From contig NZ_VKJP01000018.1 in assembly GCF_007280575.1 (NCBI RefSeq), positions 1 through 39,006 of the forward strand: a DNA stretch of 39,006 nucleotides. The letters are read 5' to 3'. The notes under the pieces were generated by a model. The model was not told where the DNA came from. It searched no databases and was given only the letters and a program-made list of their open reading frames with translations. Position numbers and translations under genes: made by a program. This DNA comes from Streptomyces benahoarensis. GTDB taxonomy: Bacteria; Actinomycetota; Actinomycetes; Streptomycetales; Streptomycetaceae. Below are positions 9,550 to 17,532 of this stretch, piece after piece (position 1 is the first letter of the stretch; each line of letters opens with the position of its first letter).

Positions 9550-10203
9550 ATGCACAATGACGGGGTGCGGCTCCAACCGATCACCTGGGAACGACTGACC
9601 GACGCGCTCGCCGAGCGCATCGCCGCCACCCCCGCGCAGGACGACGGCCCCTGGCTGCGGATCGCCGTCGACGGGGCGCCCGCCGCCGACCCGGGGCAGC
9701 TCGCCGGACAGCTGGCGGAGGCGCTGCGGCTGCGCGGCCGGGCCGCCCACCGCGTCGACGTTTACGGTTTCCGGCGCCCCGCCTCGCTGCGGCTGGAGTA
9801 CGGGCACACCGACCCGGACGCCTACCACGACGAGTGGTTCGACCGGCGCGCCTTGCGGCGGGAGGTGTTCCAGCCGCTGGATCCCGGCGGCACCGGCCGG
9901 GTGCTGCCGGACCTGTGGGACCCGGTCGCCGACCGGGCCACCCGCAGCGACTACATGACGCTGCCGCCCGGCGGCGTACTGCTGCTGCACGGACCGCTGC
10001 TGCTCGGCCATGGGTTCCCCTTCGATCTCACGGTGCACCTGAAACTGTCCGCCGCGGCCCTCGCCCGCCGCACTCCGCAGAACGAGCGGTGGACGCTGCC
10101 GGCGTTCGCGCGCTACGAGGACGAGACCCGCCCGGCCGACGCCGCGGACGTCGTCGTACGGGCCGACGATCCGCGCCGCCCGGCCTGGAACGGACCGGCC
10201 TGA
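9550..10203 (+). CDS. Uridine kinase-like protein with a degenerate P-loop
   Basis: 217 residues with the layout of Streptomyces uridine-kinase-like proteins: LRIAVDGAPAADPGQLAGQL where the P-loop belongs, then VDVYGFRRPASLRLEYG, DAYHDEWFDRRALRREV (the D-x-Y-x-x-x-x-F-D segment of uridine kinases) and a VLLLHGPLLL strand. The Walker A Gly-x-x-x-x-Gly-Lys-Ser/Thr is absent: there is no Lys or Ser/Thr at the expected places, so phosphate binding by the usual loop is doubtful. The ATG at 9550 is a plausible start with AGGAGG about 20 bases upstream; the ribosome site is not ideal. It lies 26 bases after the small amyloid-motif gene and may be cotranscribed with it. Confidence 0.68.
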   Translation: MHNDGVRLQPITWERLTDALAERIAATPAQDDGPWLRIAVDGAPAADPGQLAGQLAEALRLRGRAAHRVDVYGFRRPASLRLEYGHTDPDAYHDEWFDRRALRREVFQPLDPGGTGRVLPDLWDPVADRATRSDYMTLPPGGVLLLHGPLLLGHGFPFDLTVHLKLSAAALARRTPQNERWTLPAFARYEDETRPADAADVVVRADDPRRPAWNGPA

Positions 10204-10240
10204 CCCGGGCGTCCCGGGGGGCTCCGTGCTGGGGTCCGGC

Positions 10241-11671
10241 TCAGACCAGCTGCCGGATCTCGCCCCGTACGCGGTAGAAACCCCCGGACGCCGGCGCGAG
10301 GCCGTCGACGACGTAACGCGTTCCCGGGCGGCGTATGTGGCGAGGGAACTGCACGTTCCAGGACGGTTCGAAGCCGTCCGACACGACGTGCATCCGCAGC
10401 CGCCCGCTCTCCTGGACACACTCCACGACGATGCCGGAGGCGGCGGTGGCCATCACCGTCTGCACCGTGGCCGACGGGGTGTAGGTGGGCAGCGCGGCGG
10501 CCGACTTCACGTCCCGGGCGACCGGGACCGTACCGGCCCGCGCGGCCGCCACGGCGGCGTCGCTCGCGTCCACGCACACCAGCGAACCGTCGGTGGTCAC
10601 CATGTACAGCTTCTCGTCGAGGTACTGCATCGACAGGGCGGAGCCGCCACCGGTGCCGAGCTTCCACAGTCGGGTGCCGTCCGCGGCGAAGCAGTACACC
10701 GAGGACGCCGAGTCGCCCGCGAAGACGTAGCGGCCGCCCGGCGCCGTGGCGCAGGAGTAGACGACCGTGTCGCAGGCGTATGTCGCCTCGATCGCGCCGT
10801 CCTTCTTCGCCAGCCGCTGCACCACACGTCGGTCGGTTCCGGCGTAGACCGAAGCGTCCTCCTGCCAGCCGAAGAGCACCGCGCCCTGGGTGGGGGTGTG
10901 CCACAGCTCCCGGCTGCCGTCGGCGGCGTACGTGGTCACGCCGCGGCTGTGGCCGTGGTGGACGGCACGGTCGTCGCGCCGCACCATCCAGGCGGCGCTG
11001 CCGCTGCTGCGGCGCGACCACTGGTACTCGTCCTCGTGGTCGATGACCGTCAGGCCGCCGTCGCGGTCCGCGACATGGAGGATGCCCTCGCGGATGTCCA
11101 GCCAGAAGATGTCGACGTCGGGGGCGATGTCGTACGCGGCGAACGGCAGCTTCGAGGAGAGGTCGTACACCGAGCCGTCGTCGCAGCCCGCGTAGATCCA
11201 GAAGTCGTCCGCCACCAGGCACTTGACGCCCGCCGGGAGCTGATAGCGGGCCAGCACCTCGCCGTCGTGGCCCAGGGTGTGGACGTCGCCGTTCTGGTTG
11301 CCGACCCAGCAGCGGTCGGCGTCGACGTGGATGCCGAACGCGGCGGAGCCGGTGCGGAACCGCCACAGGACGGGGGCGACCGCGCGCGCCGTCGACGGCG
11401 CCGACGCGACCTGGCGACGCGTCACCGGCCGGGCCGCGCGCTGTCCCCGTACCGCCGGGGCGTACCCCTTGCGGACCTTCTCACCGATCTTCTTGGCGGC
11501 CGCCGCCTGCGCCTTCTCCGCCGTCGGGAACGTCGAGCGCTGCGCCTGGCCGGCCGCGCCGATCCGGCCGTAGCGGACCGCGACCTCCGTCCCGCTGACC
11601 GATACCTCGTAGAACTTGTGCGCCCCGCCGCTCTCCTGGGACAGCTCCAGATACGTCGTGGATTCGGACAT
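10241..11671 (-). CDS. WGR-domain protein with a beta-propeller
   Basis: 476 residues. The first 80 match the WGR fold (YLELSQESGGAHKFYEVSV, then VRYGRIGAAGQ and FPTAEKAQAAAAKKIGEKV); WGR domains in eukaryotic PARPs and bacterial proteins bind DNA or nucleic acid. After a basic linker, about 110-470 is a series of beta blades with recurring aromatic/Asp-Gly strands (WVGNQNGDVHTLGHDG, IYAGCDDGSVYDLS, VYCFAADGTRLWKL), a WD40/PQQ-like propeller. The ATG has GGGAGGGG upstream. It converges with the uridine-kinase-like gene. The partner and role are not known; a nucleic-acid-linked scaffold is a reasonable guess. Confidence 0.8.
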   Translation of the reverse strand: MSESTTYLELSQESGGAHKFYEVSVSGTEVAVRYGRIGAAGQAQRSTFPTAEKAQAAAAKKIGEKVRKGYAPAVRGQRAARPVTRRQVASAPSTARAVAPVLWRFRTGSAAFGIHVDADRCWVGNQNGDVHTLGHDGEVLARYQLPAGVKCLVADDFWIYAGCDDGSVYDLSSKLPFAAYDIAPDVDIFWLDIREGILHVADRDGGLTVIDHEDEYQWSRRSSGSAAWMVRRDDRAVHHGHSRGVTTYAADGSRELWHTPTQGAVLFGWQEDASVYAGTDRRVVQRLAKKDGAIEATYACDTVVYSCATAPGGRYVFAGDSASSVYCFAADGTRLWKLGTGGGSALSMQYLDEKLYMVTTDGSLVCVDASDAAVAAARAGTVPVARDVKSAAALPTYTPSATVQTVMATAASGIVVECVQESGRLRMHVVSDGFEPSWNVQFPRHIRRPGTRYVVDGLAPASGGFYRVRGEIRQLV

Positions 11672-11810
11672 GGCGATCCCCTCCCCGGGCGGTCCCGCTG
11701 ACTTTCCCCGTTGCTGAAAACCGTACGGCCGACCACTGACAGCGGGCCTGGACCGAGGCCGCCGCCCGGCCCCTGACGGGCGCTCACCGGGCTGCCGTTA
11801 GCGTGAGTCC

Positions 11811-12272
11811 GTGACGTTTTCGAGCAACGCGACCGGCGACAGCCCGGCGCTCCCCGGCAGCCACGGCCCCCACGCGACGACGGACGCCCTGCCCGCCTCC
11901 GTCGGCGCCGTACGGATGTCCTACGCACCCGACCCCGACCGCGACCCGGACCCGGGCGAGATCGTGTGGACCTGGGTGCCGTACGAGGAAGGGGACGGGC
12001 GGGGCAAGGACCGGCCGGTGCTGGTGGTCGCCCGGGAGGCGGCGGGGACGCTGCTCGCCGTGCGGCTGTCCAGCAAGCCGCACGACCAGGACCGGGAGTG
12101 GATAGCCATCGGCACCGGGCCGTGGGACCGCGCGGGCCGTGACTCCTGGGTCGACCTGGACCGGGTCCTGCGGCTGCACCCCCAGGGGATGCGCCGGGAG
12201 GCGTGCGCCCTGGACCGGGCCCGCTTCAGCCTCGTCGCGCGGCGCCTGCAGGAGCGCTACGGCTGGCGCTGA
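11811..12272 (+). CDS. PemK/MazF-like protein
   Basis: 153 residues. The first 40 look disordered. From about 45 the pattern PGEIVWTWVPYEEGDGRGKDRPVLVVAR matches the PemK/MazF signature G-x-I-x-W-x-x-x-x-x-x-x-x-G-x-x-R-P-x-x-V, followed by a short beta-rich body and VDLDRVLRL. Family members are ribosome-independent RNases, normally neutralised by an antitoxin encoded next door. No antitoxin gene is visible immediately upstream, so this may be an orphan or a domesticated member. The GTG at 11811 is used because no better start precedes the conserved core; its ribosome site is weak. Confidence 0.72.
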   Translation: MTFSSNATGDSPALPGSHGPHATTDALPASVGAVRMSYAPDPDRDPDPGEIVWTWVPYEEGDGRGKDRPVLVVAREAAGTLLAVRLSSKPHDQDREWIAIGTGPWDRAGRDSWVDLDRVLRLHPQGMRREACALDRARFSLVARRLQERYGWR

Positions 12273-12286
12273 ACCGGCCGGGCCCG

Positions 12287-12321
12287 CCGTGACCGGCCGC
12301 GCAGGCGGTGGCCGGTCACGG
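12287..12321. terminator. Bidirectional hairpin terminator
   Basis: CCGTGACCGGCC (12287-12298) and GGCCGGTCACGG (12310-12321) form a perfect 12-bp stem with an 11-base loop. It sits between the converging PemK-like and DUF1697 genes. It has no T tract, as is common in Streptomyces. Confidence 0.75.
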
Positions 12322-12355
12322 CCGGGCCGCTACCGGATGGCCCGGAACCGGCAGG

Positions 12356-12898
12356 TCAGGACCCGGCCAGCGCCAGGATCTTGGTCACGGTGTTCCAATT
12401 CCGGGTGGTGGCGACGACACCGAGCGGGGCCCGGCTCACCGCCTGCGCGAGCTTGGAGCGGCCGATGCCGCCCGGGCAGCGCAGATACAGCTCCCGGCCG
12501 ATCAGCCGGAAGCTGTCGGGGGCGAACGCCGCCTGGTCGAGGGCGTCCAGCCGCGAGGTGTCGCCGGGCGCCTCGGACAGGAACGTGACGTGCAGGGTCC
12601 GTGGCTCCGCCACCGCCTGCGGATACGGATTCGCCGCCACGCCCGCGGCGAACTCCGCACCGGTGCGGACCACCACCGGCACCGTCAGCCCCAGATCGGC
12701 GAGGATCTGCTCGCGCAGCAGGCGCGCGGTCTCCTCGGGCGGGGTCCCCGGATCGGCGAAGACGAGGTTGCCCGTCTGCAGGAGGACGGTGACCTCCCGC
12801 AGCCCCAGCGACCGCGCCAACTCCAGTTGGCGGGCCTTGGGGAAGGAGTTGTGGCCGCCGACGTTGATGCCGCGCAGCAGCGCGATCTGGGTGGGCAT
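12356..12898 (-). CDS. DUF1697 family protein
   Basis: 180 residues beginning MPTQIALLRGINVGGHN, the hallmark start of DUF1697 (ALLRGINVGG), followed by LLQTGNLVF and a C-terminal RNWNTVTKILAL segment, which is also conserved. The function of the family is unknown. The ATG has GAAAGG upstream. It lies 37 bases downstream of ogt on the same strand and is probably cotranscribed with it. Confidence 0.9.
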   Translation of the reverse strand: MPTQIALLRGINVGGHNSFPKARQLELARSLGLREVTVLLQTGNLVFADPGTPPEETARLLREQILADLGLTVPVVVRTGAEFAAGVAANPYPQAVAEPRTLHVTFLSEAPGDTSRLDALDQAAFAPDSFRLIGRELYLRCPGGIGRSKLAQAVSRAPLGVVATTRNWNTVTKILALAGS

Positions 12899-12935
12899 GG
12901 TGCCGCCTTTCGTGCGCCCGCTCACGGCCGCCCGG

Positions 12936-13502
12936 TCAGAACAGGGGAGCGGGCAGGACGCCTTCCAGGGCCAGCAGGACGCGCTTGGCCTCCAGACCGC
13001 CGCCGAACCCGCCGATCCCGCCGTCGCTGGCCACCACCCGGTGGCAGGGAACGACGACGGGCAGCGGATTGGCGCCCATCGCCGCGCCGACCGCCCGCGC
13101 GGCGCCCGGCTCACCGACCCGGTCGGCGAGGTCCTGGTAGCCGACGACGCTGCCGTACGGCACGCCCGCGTCGAGCGCGTGCAGCACCCGGGCGTGGAAG
13201 CCTGAGGTCAGCGACCAGTCCAGGGGCACGGTGAAGGCGGTCAGCTCGCCGGAGAAGTACGCCGTCAGCTCCGCCACGGCCACGGCCAGGTGCGGTATCT
13301 CCGCGCGCGGGGCCGTGCCGAAGATCCCCTCCAGCCGGGCCAGGGCCCGCCGGGTGGTCCGCTCGTCGGCGTGGAAGACCACCTGGGCCAGTCCCCGCTC
13401 CGTCGCGGCGAGCAACAGCGGTCCGATGGGCGAGTCCGTCCGCGTCCACGCCCAGTCGCGCCGCGGGGTGTTCCGCGCTGATTCCTGCGCTGCATCCGTC
13501 AC
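12936..13502 (-). CDS. ogt: Methylated-DNA--protein-cysteine methyltransferase
   Basis: 188 residues. The active-site motif PCHRVVASDG is present with the acceptor cysteine at about residue 153, followed by GGFGGGLEAKRVLLALEG. The N-terminal domain includes YFSGELTAFTVPLDW, as in Ogt/AGT. The protein transfers alkyl groups from O6-alkylguanine to its own cysteine. The GTG at 13502 is the likely start; a GAAGG is close upstream, with spacing shorter than ideal. Its neighbours (DUF1697 downstream, GDPD and uvrB beyond) match the gene order I recall from S. coelicolor. Confidence 0.93.
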   Translation of the reverse strand: MTDAAQESARNTPRRDWAWTRTDSPIGPLLLAATERGLAQVVFHADERTTRRALARLEGIFGTAPRAEIPHLAVAVAELTAYFSGELTAFTVPLDWSLTSGFHARVLHALDAGVPYGSVVGYQDLADRVGEPGAARAVGAAMGANPLPVVVPCHRVVASDGGIGGFGGGLEAKRVLLALEGVLPAPLF

Positions 13503-13592
13503 GCCTTCAGCGTAGGGCGTGGCACCGACAACGCGGCGGCGGGCGGACCCGGGAGCTGGTCCCCGGATCCGCCCGCCAGGCCGTACGGCAGG

Positions 13593-14477
13593 TCAGAGGC
13601 CGCTCTCGCGCAGCGCGGCGCGGATCGTGTCCGCCGTGTTGCTGATGACGCCGTCCGCGCCGGACCCGGCGAGCTTCACCGCCGTGGCGGTGTTGTCGAC
13701 GGTCCAGGTGTAGACCTCCATCGGGCGGCCGTGCGGCCCGCGCAGCGCGTGCACCGCCCTGATGTACTCCGGGGTGGTCACCGTGTACGACGGGTTGATC
13801 TGGTCGCAGAACCGGGCGTACCCGGGCAGCTCGGCTACGGTGGGATTGCCGAGGAATCCGGTCTTGATGTCCGGCCGCAGCAGGTGGACGGTCTTCACCG
13901 CGTCACCGTTGAAGCTCTGGACGATCAGGCGGTTCTTGACGTGCGCGCGGTCGAGCCATCCCTGGTGGCGCAGCTCGGACAGGACCTGCAGCTCGATGCC
14001 CGGGTACAGCTCCGGCGACTTCAGCTCCAGCAGGAGCCGCTGGTGGTTGTGGGTGACCGCGTTCATGTACTGCTTGAGGGTGGGCACCCGCTCGCCGGTG
14101 AACTTCGCGCTGAACCAGCTGCCCGCGTCCAGCTTCTTGATCTCCTTCAGCGTGAAGTCGGCGACCTTCCAGGGCGCGCGGTCCGGGAACACCTTCTCGA
14201 CGTCGGTCGTTCGGTTGAGCGTCGTGTCGTGCAGGACGATCAGCTGGCCGTCCTTGGTGCGCTGCACGTCGTTCTCCACCCAGCGGGAGCCGCGCCGGTG
14301 GGCCTCGTCGATGGAGGCGAGGGTGTTCTCGGGCGCGTGGGTGGGGGCGCCGCGGTGGGCGACCGTCACGGTTCTGTGGCCGCCGGTGGCGGCCTGTGCG
14401 GTGGCTGGAGGGAGGACGAACGTGGACAGACCCAGGAGTGCGCCGGTGAGGGCGGTGGCGACGGTGCGAAGACGCAT
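13593..14477 (-). CDS. Secreted glycerophosphodiester phosphodiesterase
   Basis: 294 residues. A signal peptide is clear: MRLR, a hydrophobic stretch to about 24, and an AQA cleavage site near residue 29. The mature enzyme has the GDPD signature HRGAPTHAPENT, then ENDVQRTKDGQLIVLHD containing the metal and catalytic His/Glu/Asp residues, and later LLLELKSPELYPG. It hydrolyses glycerophosphodiesters outside the cell to glycerol-3-phosphate and an alcohol, typically as a phosphate-scavenging enzyme. GAGGAG lies five bases before the ATG. A pair of 11-base direct repeats upstream (14599-14620) could be a weak PHO box. The gene is transcribed away from uvrB. Confidence 0.93.
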   Translation of the reverse strand: MRLRTVATALTGALLGLSTFVLPPATAQAATGGHRTVTVAHRGAPTHAPENTLASIDEAHRRGSRWVENDVQRTKDGQLIVLHDTTLNRTTDVEKVFPDRAPWKVADFTLKEIKKLDAGSWFSAKFTGERVPTLKQYMNAVTHNHQRLLLELKSPELYPGIELQVLSELRHQGWLDRAHVKNRLIVQSFNGDAVKTVHLLRPDIKTGFLGNPTVAELPGYARFCDQINPSYTVTTPEYIRAVHALRGPHGRPMEVYTWTVDNTATAVKLAGSGADGVISNTADTIRAALRESGL

Positions 14478-14598
14478 ACGGACTCCTCATGGACGTCGTG
14501 GACGTACTGGATGTGAATGTGCGGAGGCTGGTGCGACGTGGCCTGACGCCGTGCCGGACGGCCAGAGGTTCGCAGCCGGGGGGTACGGAGAGGGAGGC

Positions 14599-14620
14599 GA
14601 GGGATGGACAGAAACTGAAC
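14599..14620 (-). promoter_or_regulatory. Possible degenerate PHO box; region 14478-15123
   Basis: Read on the minus strand, two adjacent 11-base units begin GTTCAGT and GTCCATC. Each matches 5 of 7 bases of the Streptomyces PhoP unit GTTCACC, with the correct 11-base period. They lie about 122 bases upstream of the GDPD start. The rest of the roughly 645-base divergent stretch to uvrB holds no supported gene; a frame open upstream of uvrB reads low-complexity sequence. Confidence 0.25.
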
Positions 14621-15123
14621 GAGAAGTGGCCGGTGTTCCGTGTTTGAGGCGCGCGGTGACAGGTTGTCCGGAATCGCCGTGCAACAGATGGACGCTCCGG
14701 CGCCGTCCAACTTGCCGGAGTGACGGCGAACCCGCATCCCGGCCGACGGTTCGTCACCCCTCGTGCCTGTGACCGGTTTTGGTCTTCCCGGAATACCGGA
14801 GCGTGCGACTCCGGATGCTGGGTGGGGAACGGGGCGGCCACGGGGGCGGGCGAGGCCCACGGGGCCCGGCGGACCTGGCCGTCGCGGCATGGCTCCGGAG
14901 GGCTCACGGCGGCCACGCCCACGGCGCCGGGGTGCTCTCGTGCGGCCGGTCCGCTCCGCCGTACGGGCGTCCGGCCGGGCCGAGGCCGCGTGCGGGCCCG
15001 ACGGCCGTCCCGGCCCGGGCCCCACCCGGCCGTCCCGCACCGGCGGTCGCGCCCATCGGAAGAACGCCCTGGTCGGACGGGTTTCCCGGCCGGATGTCAG
15101 TGGTGGGTCGTACGGTGGTTTCC

Positions 15124-17259
15124 ATGCGGCCCGTATCGAAGATCGAACGCACGGTGGCGCCTTTCGAGGTCGTCAGCCCCTATCAGCCCAGCGGCGACCA
15201 GCCGGCGGCCATCGCCGAGCTGGAGCAGCGCATCCGCGGCGGTGAGAAGGACGTCGTCCTGCTGGGCGCGACCGGCACCGGCAAGTCGGCGACCACCGCG
15301 TGGATGATCGAGAAGCTGCAGCGCCCGACGCTCGTCATGGCGCCCAACAAGACCCTCGCGGCCCAGCTCGCCAACGAGTTCCGCGAGCTGCTGCCCCACA
15401 ACGCCGTCGAGTACTTCGTCTCCTACTACGACTACTACCAACCCGAGGCGTACGTACCGCAGTCCGATACGTACATCGAGAAGGACTCCTCGATCAACGA
15501 GGAGGTCGAGCGGCTGCGCCACTCCGCGACGAACTCCCTGATCACCCGGCGGGACGTCATCGTGGTCGCTTCGGTGTCCTGCATCTACGGCCTGGGCACG
15601 CCCCAGGAGTACGTCGACCGCATGGTGCCGCTCAAGGTCGGCGACGAGATCGACCGCGACCAGCTGCTGCGCCGCTTTGTCGACATCCAGTACACGCGCA
15701 ACGACGTGGCGTTCACCCGCGGCACCTTCCGGGTGCGCGGGGACACCATCGAGATCTTCCCGGTCTATGAGGAGCTGGCCGTCCGGATCGAGATGTTCGG
15801 TGACGAGGTGGAGGCGCTGTCCACCCTTCACCCGCTGACCGGCGAGGTGATCAGCGAGGACCAGGAGCTGTACGTCTTCCCCGCCAGCCACTACATCGCC
15901 GGTCCCGAGCGCATGGAGCGCGCCATCGCCGGGATCGAGGCGGAGCTGGCCGACAGCCTCGCCACGATGGAGAAGCAGGGCAAGCACCTGGAGGCCCAGC
16001 GGCTGCGGATGCGTACCACCTACGACATCGAGATGATGCGCCAGGTCGGCTCCTGCTCCGGCATCGAGAACTACTCCATGCACATGGACGGCCGTGCGCC
16101 CGGCTCCGCGCCGAACACCCTGCTGGACTACTTCCCCGAGGACTTCCTGCTGGTCATCGACGAGTCGCATGTGACGGTGCCGCAGATCGGTGCGATGTAC
16201 GAGGGCGACGCCTCGCGCAAGCGGACCCTCGTCGAGCACGGCTTCCGGCTGCCGTCCGCGATGGACAACCGCCCGCTGAAGTGGGAGGAGTTCCTGGGGC
16301 GCGTCGGCCAGACCGTCTATCTCTCGGCGACCCCGGGGAAGTACGAGCTGGCGCGGTCCGACGGCTTCGTGGAGCAGATCATCCGCCCGACGGGGCTGGT
16401 GGACCCGGAGGTGGTGGTCAAACCCACCGACGGGCAGATCGACGATCTGGTCCACGAGATCCGGGCCCGGACCGAGAAGGACGAGCGCGTCCTGGTCACG
16501 ACCCTCACCAAGAAGATGGCCGAGGACCTGACGGACTACTTCCTGGAGCTGGGCATCCAGGTCCGCTATCTGCACAGCGACGTGGACACCCTGCGCCGGG
16601 TGGAGCTGCTGCGCGAGCTGCGGGCGGGCGAGTACGACGTCCTGGTCGGCATCAACCTGCTCCGCGAGGGCCTGGACCTCCCCGAGGTCTCCCTCGTCTC
16701 CATCCTCGACGCCGACAAGGAGGGCTTCCTGCGGTCCGGTTCGGCGCTGATCCAGACGATCGGGCGCGCGGCGCGGAACGTCTCCGGCCAGGTTCATATG
16801 TACGCCGACAAGATCACCCCGGCGATGGAGCGGGCGATCGACGAGACCAACCGCCGCAGGGAGAAGCAGCTCGCCTACAACAAGGCCCGCGGCATCGACC
16901 CGCAGCCGCTGCGGAAGAAGATCGGCGACATCGTGGCGACCCTCGCGCGCGAGGAGATCGACACCCAGGAACTGCTGGGGTCGGGCTACCGCAAGGGCGC
17001 CTCCGGGGCGCTGGGCAAGGCTCCCGTCCCGGAGCTGGGCGGCAAGGCGGCGAAGGGCGGCAAGGGCGCCAAGGCGGGCAAGGGCGCGACGCCGACCGAC
17101 CGGCCCGCCGCCGAGCTGGCCGAGCTGATCGAGGAGATGACCGAGCGGATGCGGGCGGCCGCCGCGGACCTGCAGTTCGAGGTCGCGGCGCGGCTGCGGG
17201 ACGAGGTGGGCGAGCTGAAGAAGGAGCTGCGCCAGATGCGGGAGGCCGGTGTGAGCTGA
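15124..17259 (+). CDS. uvrB: Excinuclease ABC subunit B
   Basis: 711 residues. UvrB is the damage-verifying helicase of nucleotide excision repair, loaded by UvrA and recruiting UvrC. Seen: Walker A GATGTGKS (48-55), the beta-hairpin [12 protein letters not shown] (101-112) that inserts between DNA strands, DESH (motif II), [25 protein letters not shown], and a C-terminal UVR helix pair ([13 protein letters not shown]). A Lys/Gly-rich linker near 640 is a usual actinobacterial feature. The start at 15124 is chosen because [16 protein letters not shown] is the conserved N-terminus of streptomycete UvrB; an open frame 345 bases farther upstream is not coding-like. The ribosome site is weak. Confidence 0.98.
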   Translation: MRPVSKIERTVAPFEVVSPYQPSGDQPAAIAELEQRIRGGEKDVVLLGATGTGKSATTAWMIEKLQRPTLVMAPNKTLAAQLANEFRELLPHNAVEYFVSYYDYYQPEAYVPQSDTYIEKDSSINEEVERLRHSATNSLITRRDVIVVASVSCIYGLGTPQEYVDRMVPLKVGDEIDRDQLLRRFVDIQYTRNDVAFTRGTFRVRGDTIEIFPVYEELAVRIEMFGDEVEALSTLHPLTGEVISEDQELYVFPASHYIAGPERMERAIAGIEAELADSLATMEKQGKHLEAQRLRMRTTYDIEMMRQVGSCSGIENYSMHMDGRAPGSAPNTLLDYFPEDFLLVIDESHVTVPQIGAMYEGDASRKRTLVEHGFRLPSAMDNRPLKWEEFLGRVGQTVYLSATPGKYELARSDGFVEQIIRPTGLVDPEVVVKPTDGQIDDLVHEIRARTEKDERVLVTTLTKKMAEDLTDYFLELGIQVRYLHSDVDTLRRVELLRELRAGEYDVLVGINLLREGLDLPEVSLVSILDADKEGFLRSGSALIQTIGRAARNVSGQVHMYADKITPAMERAIDETNRRREKQLAYNKARGIDPQPLRKKIGDIVATLAREEIDTQELLGSGYRKGASGALGKAPVPELGGKAAKGGKGAKAGKGATPTDRPAAELAELIEEMTERMRAAAADLQFEVAARLRDEVGELKKELRQMREAGVS

Positions 17260-17274
17260 TGCCGGGCGCCGCAC

Positions 17275-17304
17275 CGCCACGCCGGGCACCTGCCGGGCGT
17301 GGTG
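17275..17304 (+). terminator. uvrB terminator hairpin
   Basis: CCACGCCGGGCA (17277-17288) and TGCCGGGCGTGG (17291-17302) pair with one mismatch around a two-base loop, starting about 15 bases after the uvrB stop. Confidence 0.6.
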
Positions 17305-17376
17305 GCGATAGGCCACCCCACCAGGCACTTTACCTTTTCATTTACTTTTCCTTGGCGTTCCTTTACCCTTGCTCCG

Positions 17377-17487
17377 CGGAGGGGAGTACTCCTGCAGCGA
17401 CGTCCCCGTCATCACGGATCGCGAGCGTGACGAGATCCCGGGGCGTCGGCCCGGCGGCCTTCGGGAGCCGGGCGGAAGAGACCTCCG
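17377..17487 (+). ncRNA. yybP-ykoY-type manganese riboswitch upstream of terC
   Basis: The conserved ends of the aptamer are visible: the P1 5' strand CGGAGG running into GGGGAGTA at 17381-17388, and at the 3' end AAGAGACCTCCG (17476-17487), whose CCTCCG closes P1. Between them lies a GC-rich helix array containing CGTCCCCGTCATCACGG, like the conserved GUC-CUCGUCA part of loop L1/L3. The family senses Mn2+ and commonly controls TerC/MntP exporters, and terC follows directly. No covariance-model score was run. Confidence 0.8.
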
Positions 17488-17530
17488 GCAGCGACGACGC
17501 TGTATGTGCCGTACGACTTTGCCGGAGGAG
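17482..17530 (+). promoter_or_regulatory. Riboswitch expression platform sequestering the terC ribosome site
   Basis: The 3' strand of aptamer P1 with its flank, CCTCCGGCA (17482-17490), is exactly complementary to TGCCGGAGG (17520-17528), which contains the terC Shine-Dalgarno (GGAGGAG at 17524-17530). When P1 forms, the ribosome site is free. When P1 opens, the same strand can mask it. This predicts translation ON with Mn2+. Confidence 0.72.
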
Positions 17531-17532
17531 CA

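Noticed and set aside
6187..10419. 1410-codon minus-strand open frame
   Set aside because: Runs antisense through four supported plus-strand genes; only its last 89 codons, with their own ribosome site, look like a gene.
14779..15123. Longer uvrB start upstream
   Set aside because: The extra sequence is low-complexity Gly/Arg/Pro; the conserved UvrB N-terminus begins at 15124.
15100..15160. LexA/SOS box near the uvrB start
   Set aside because: TCGAACGCACGG keeps only one half site; no GAAC-N4-GTTC palindrome is present.
15097..17328. 743-codon open frame antisense to uvrB
   Set aside because: Mirror of high-GC codon use in uvrB; no family features; uvrB on the other strand is certain.
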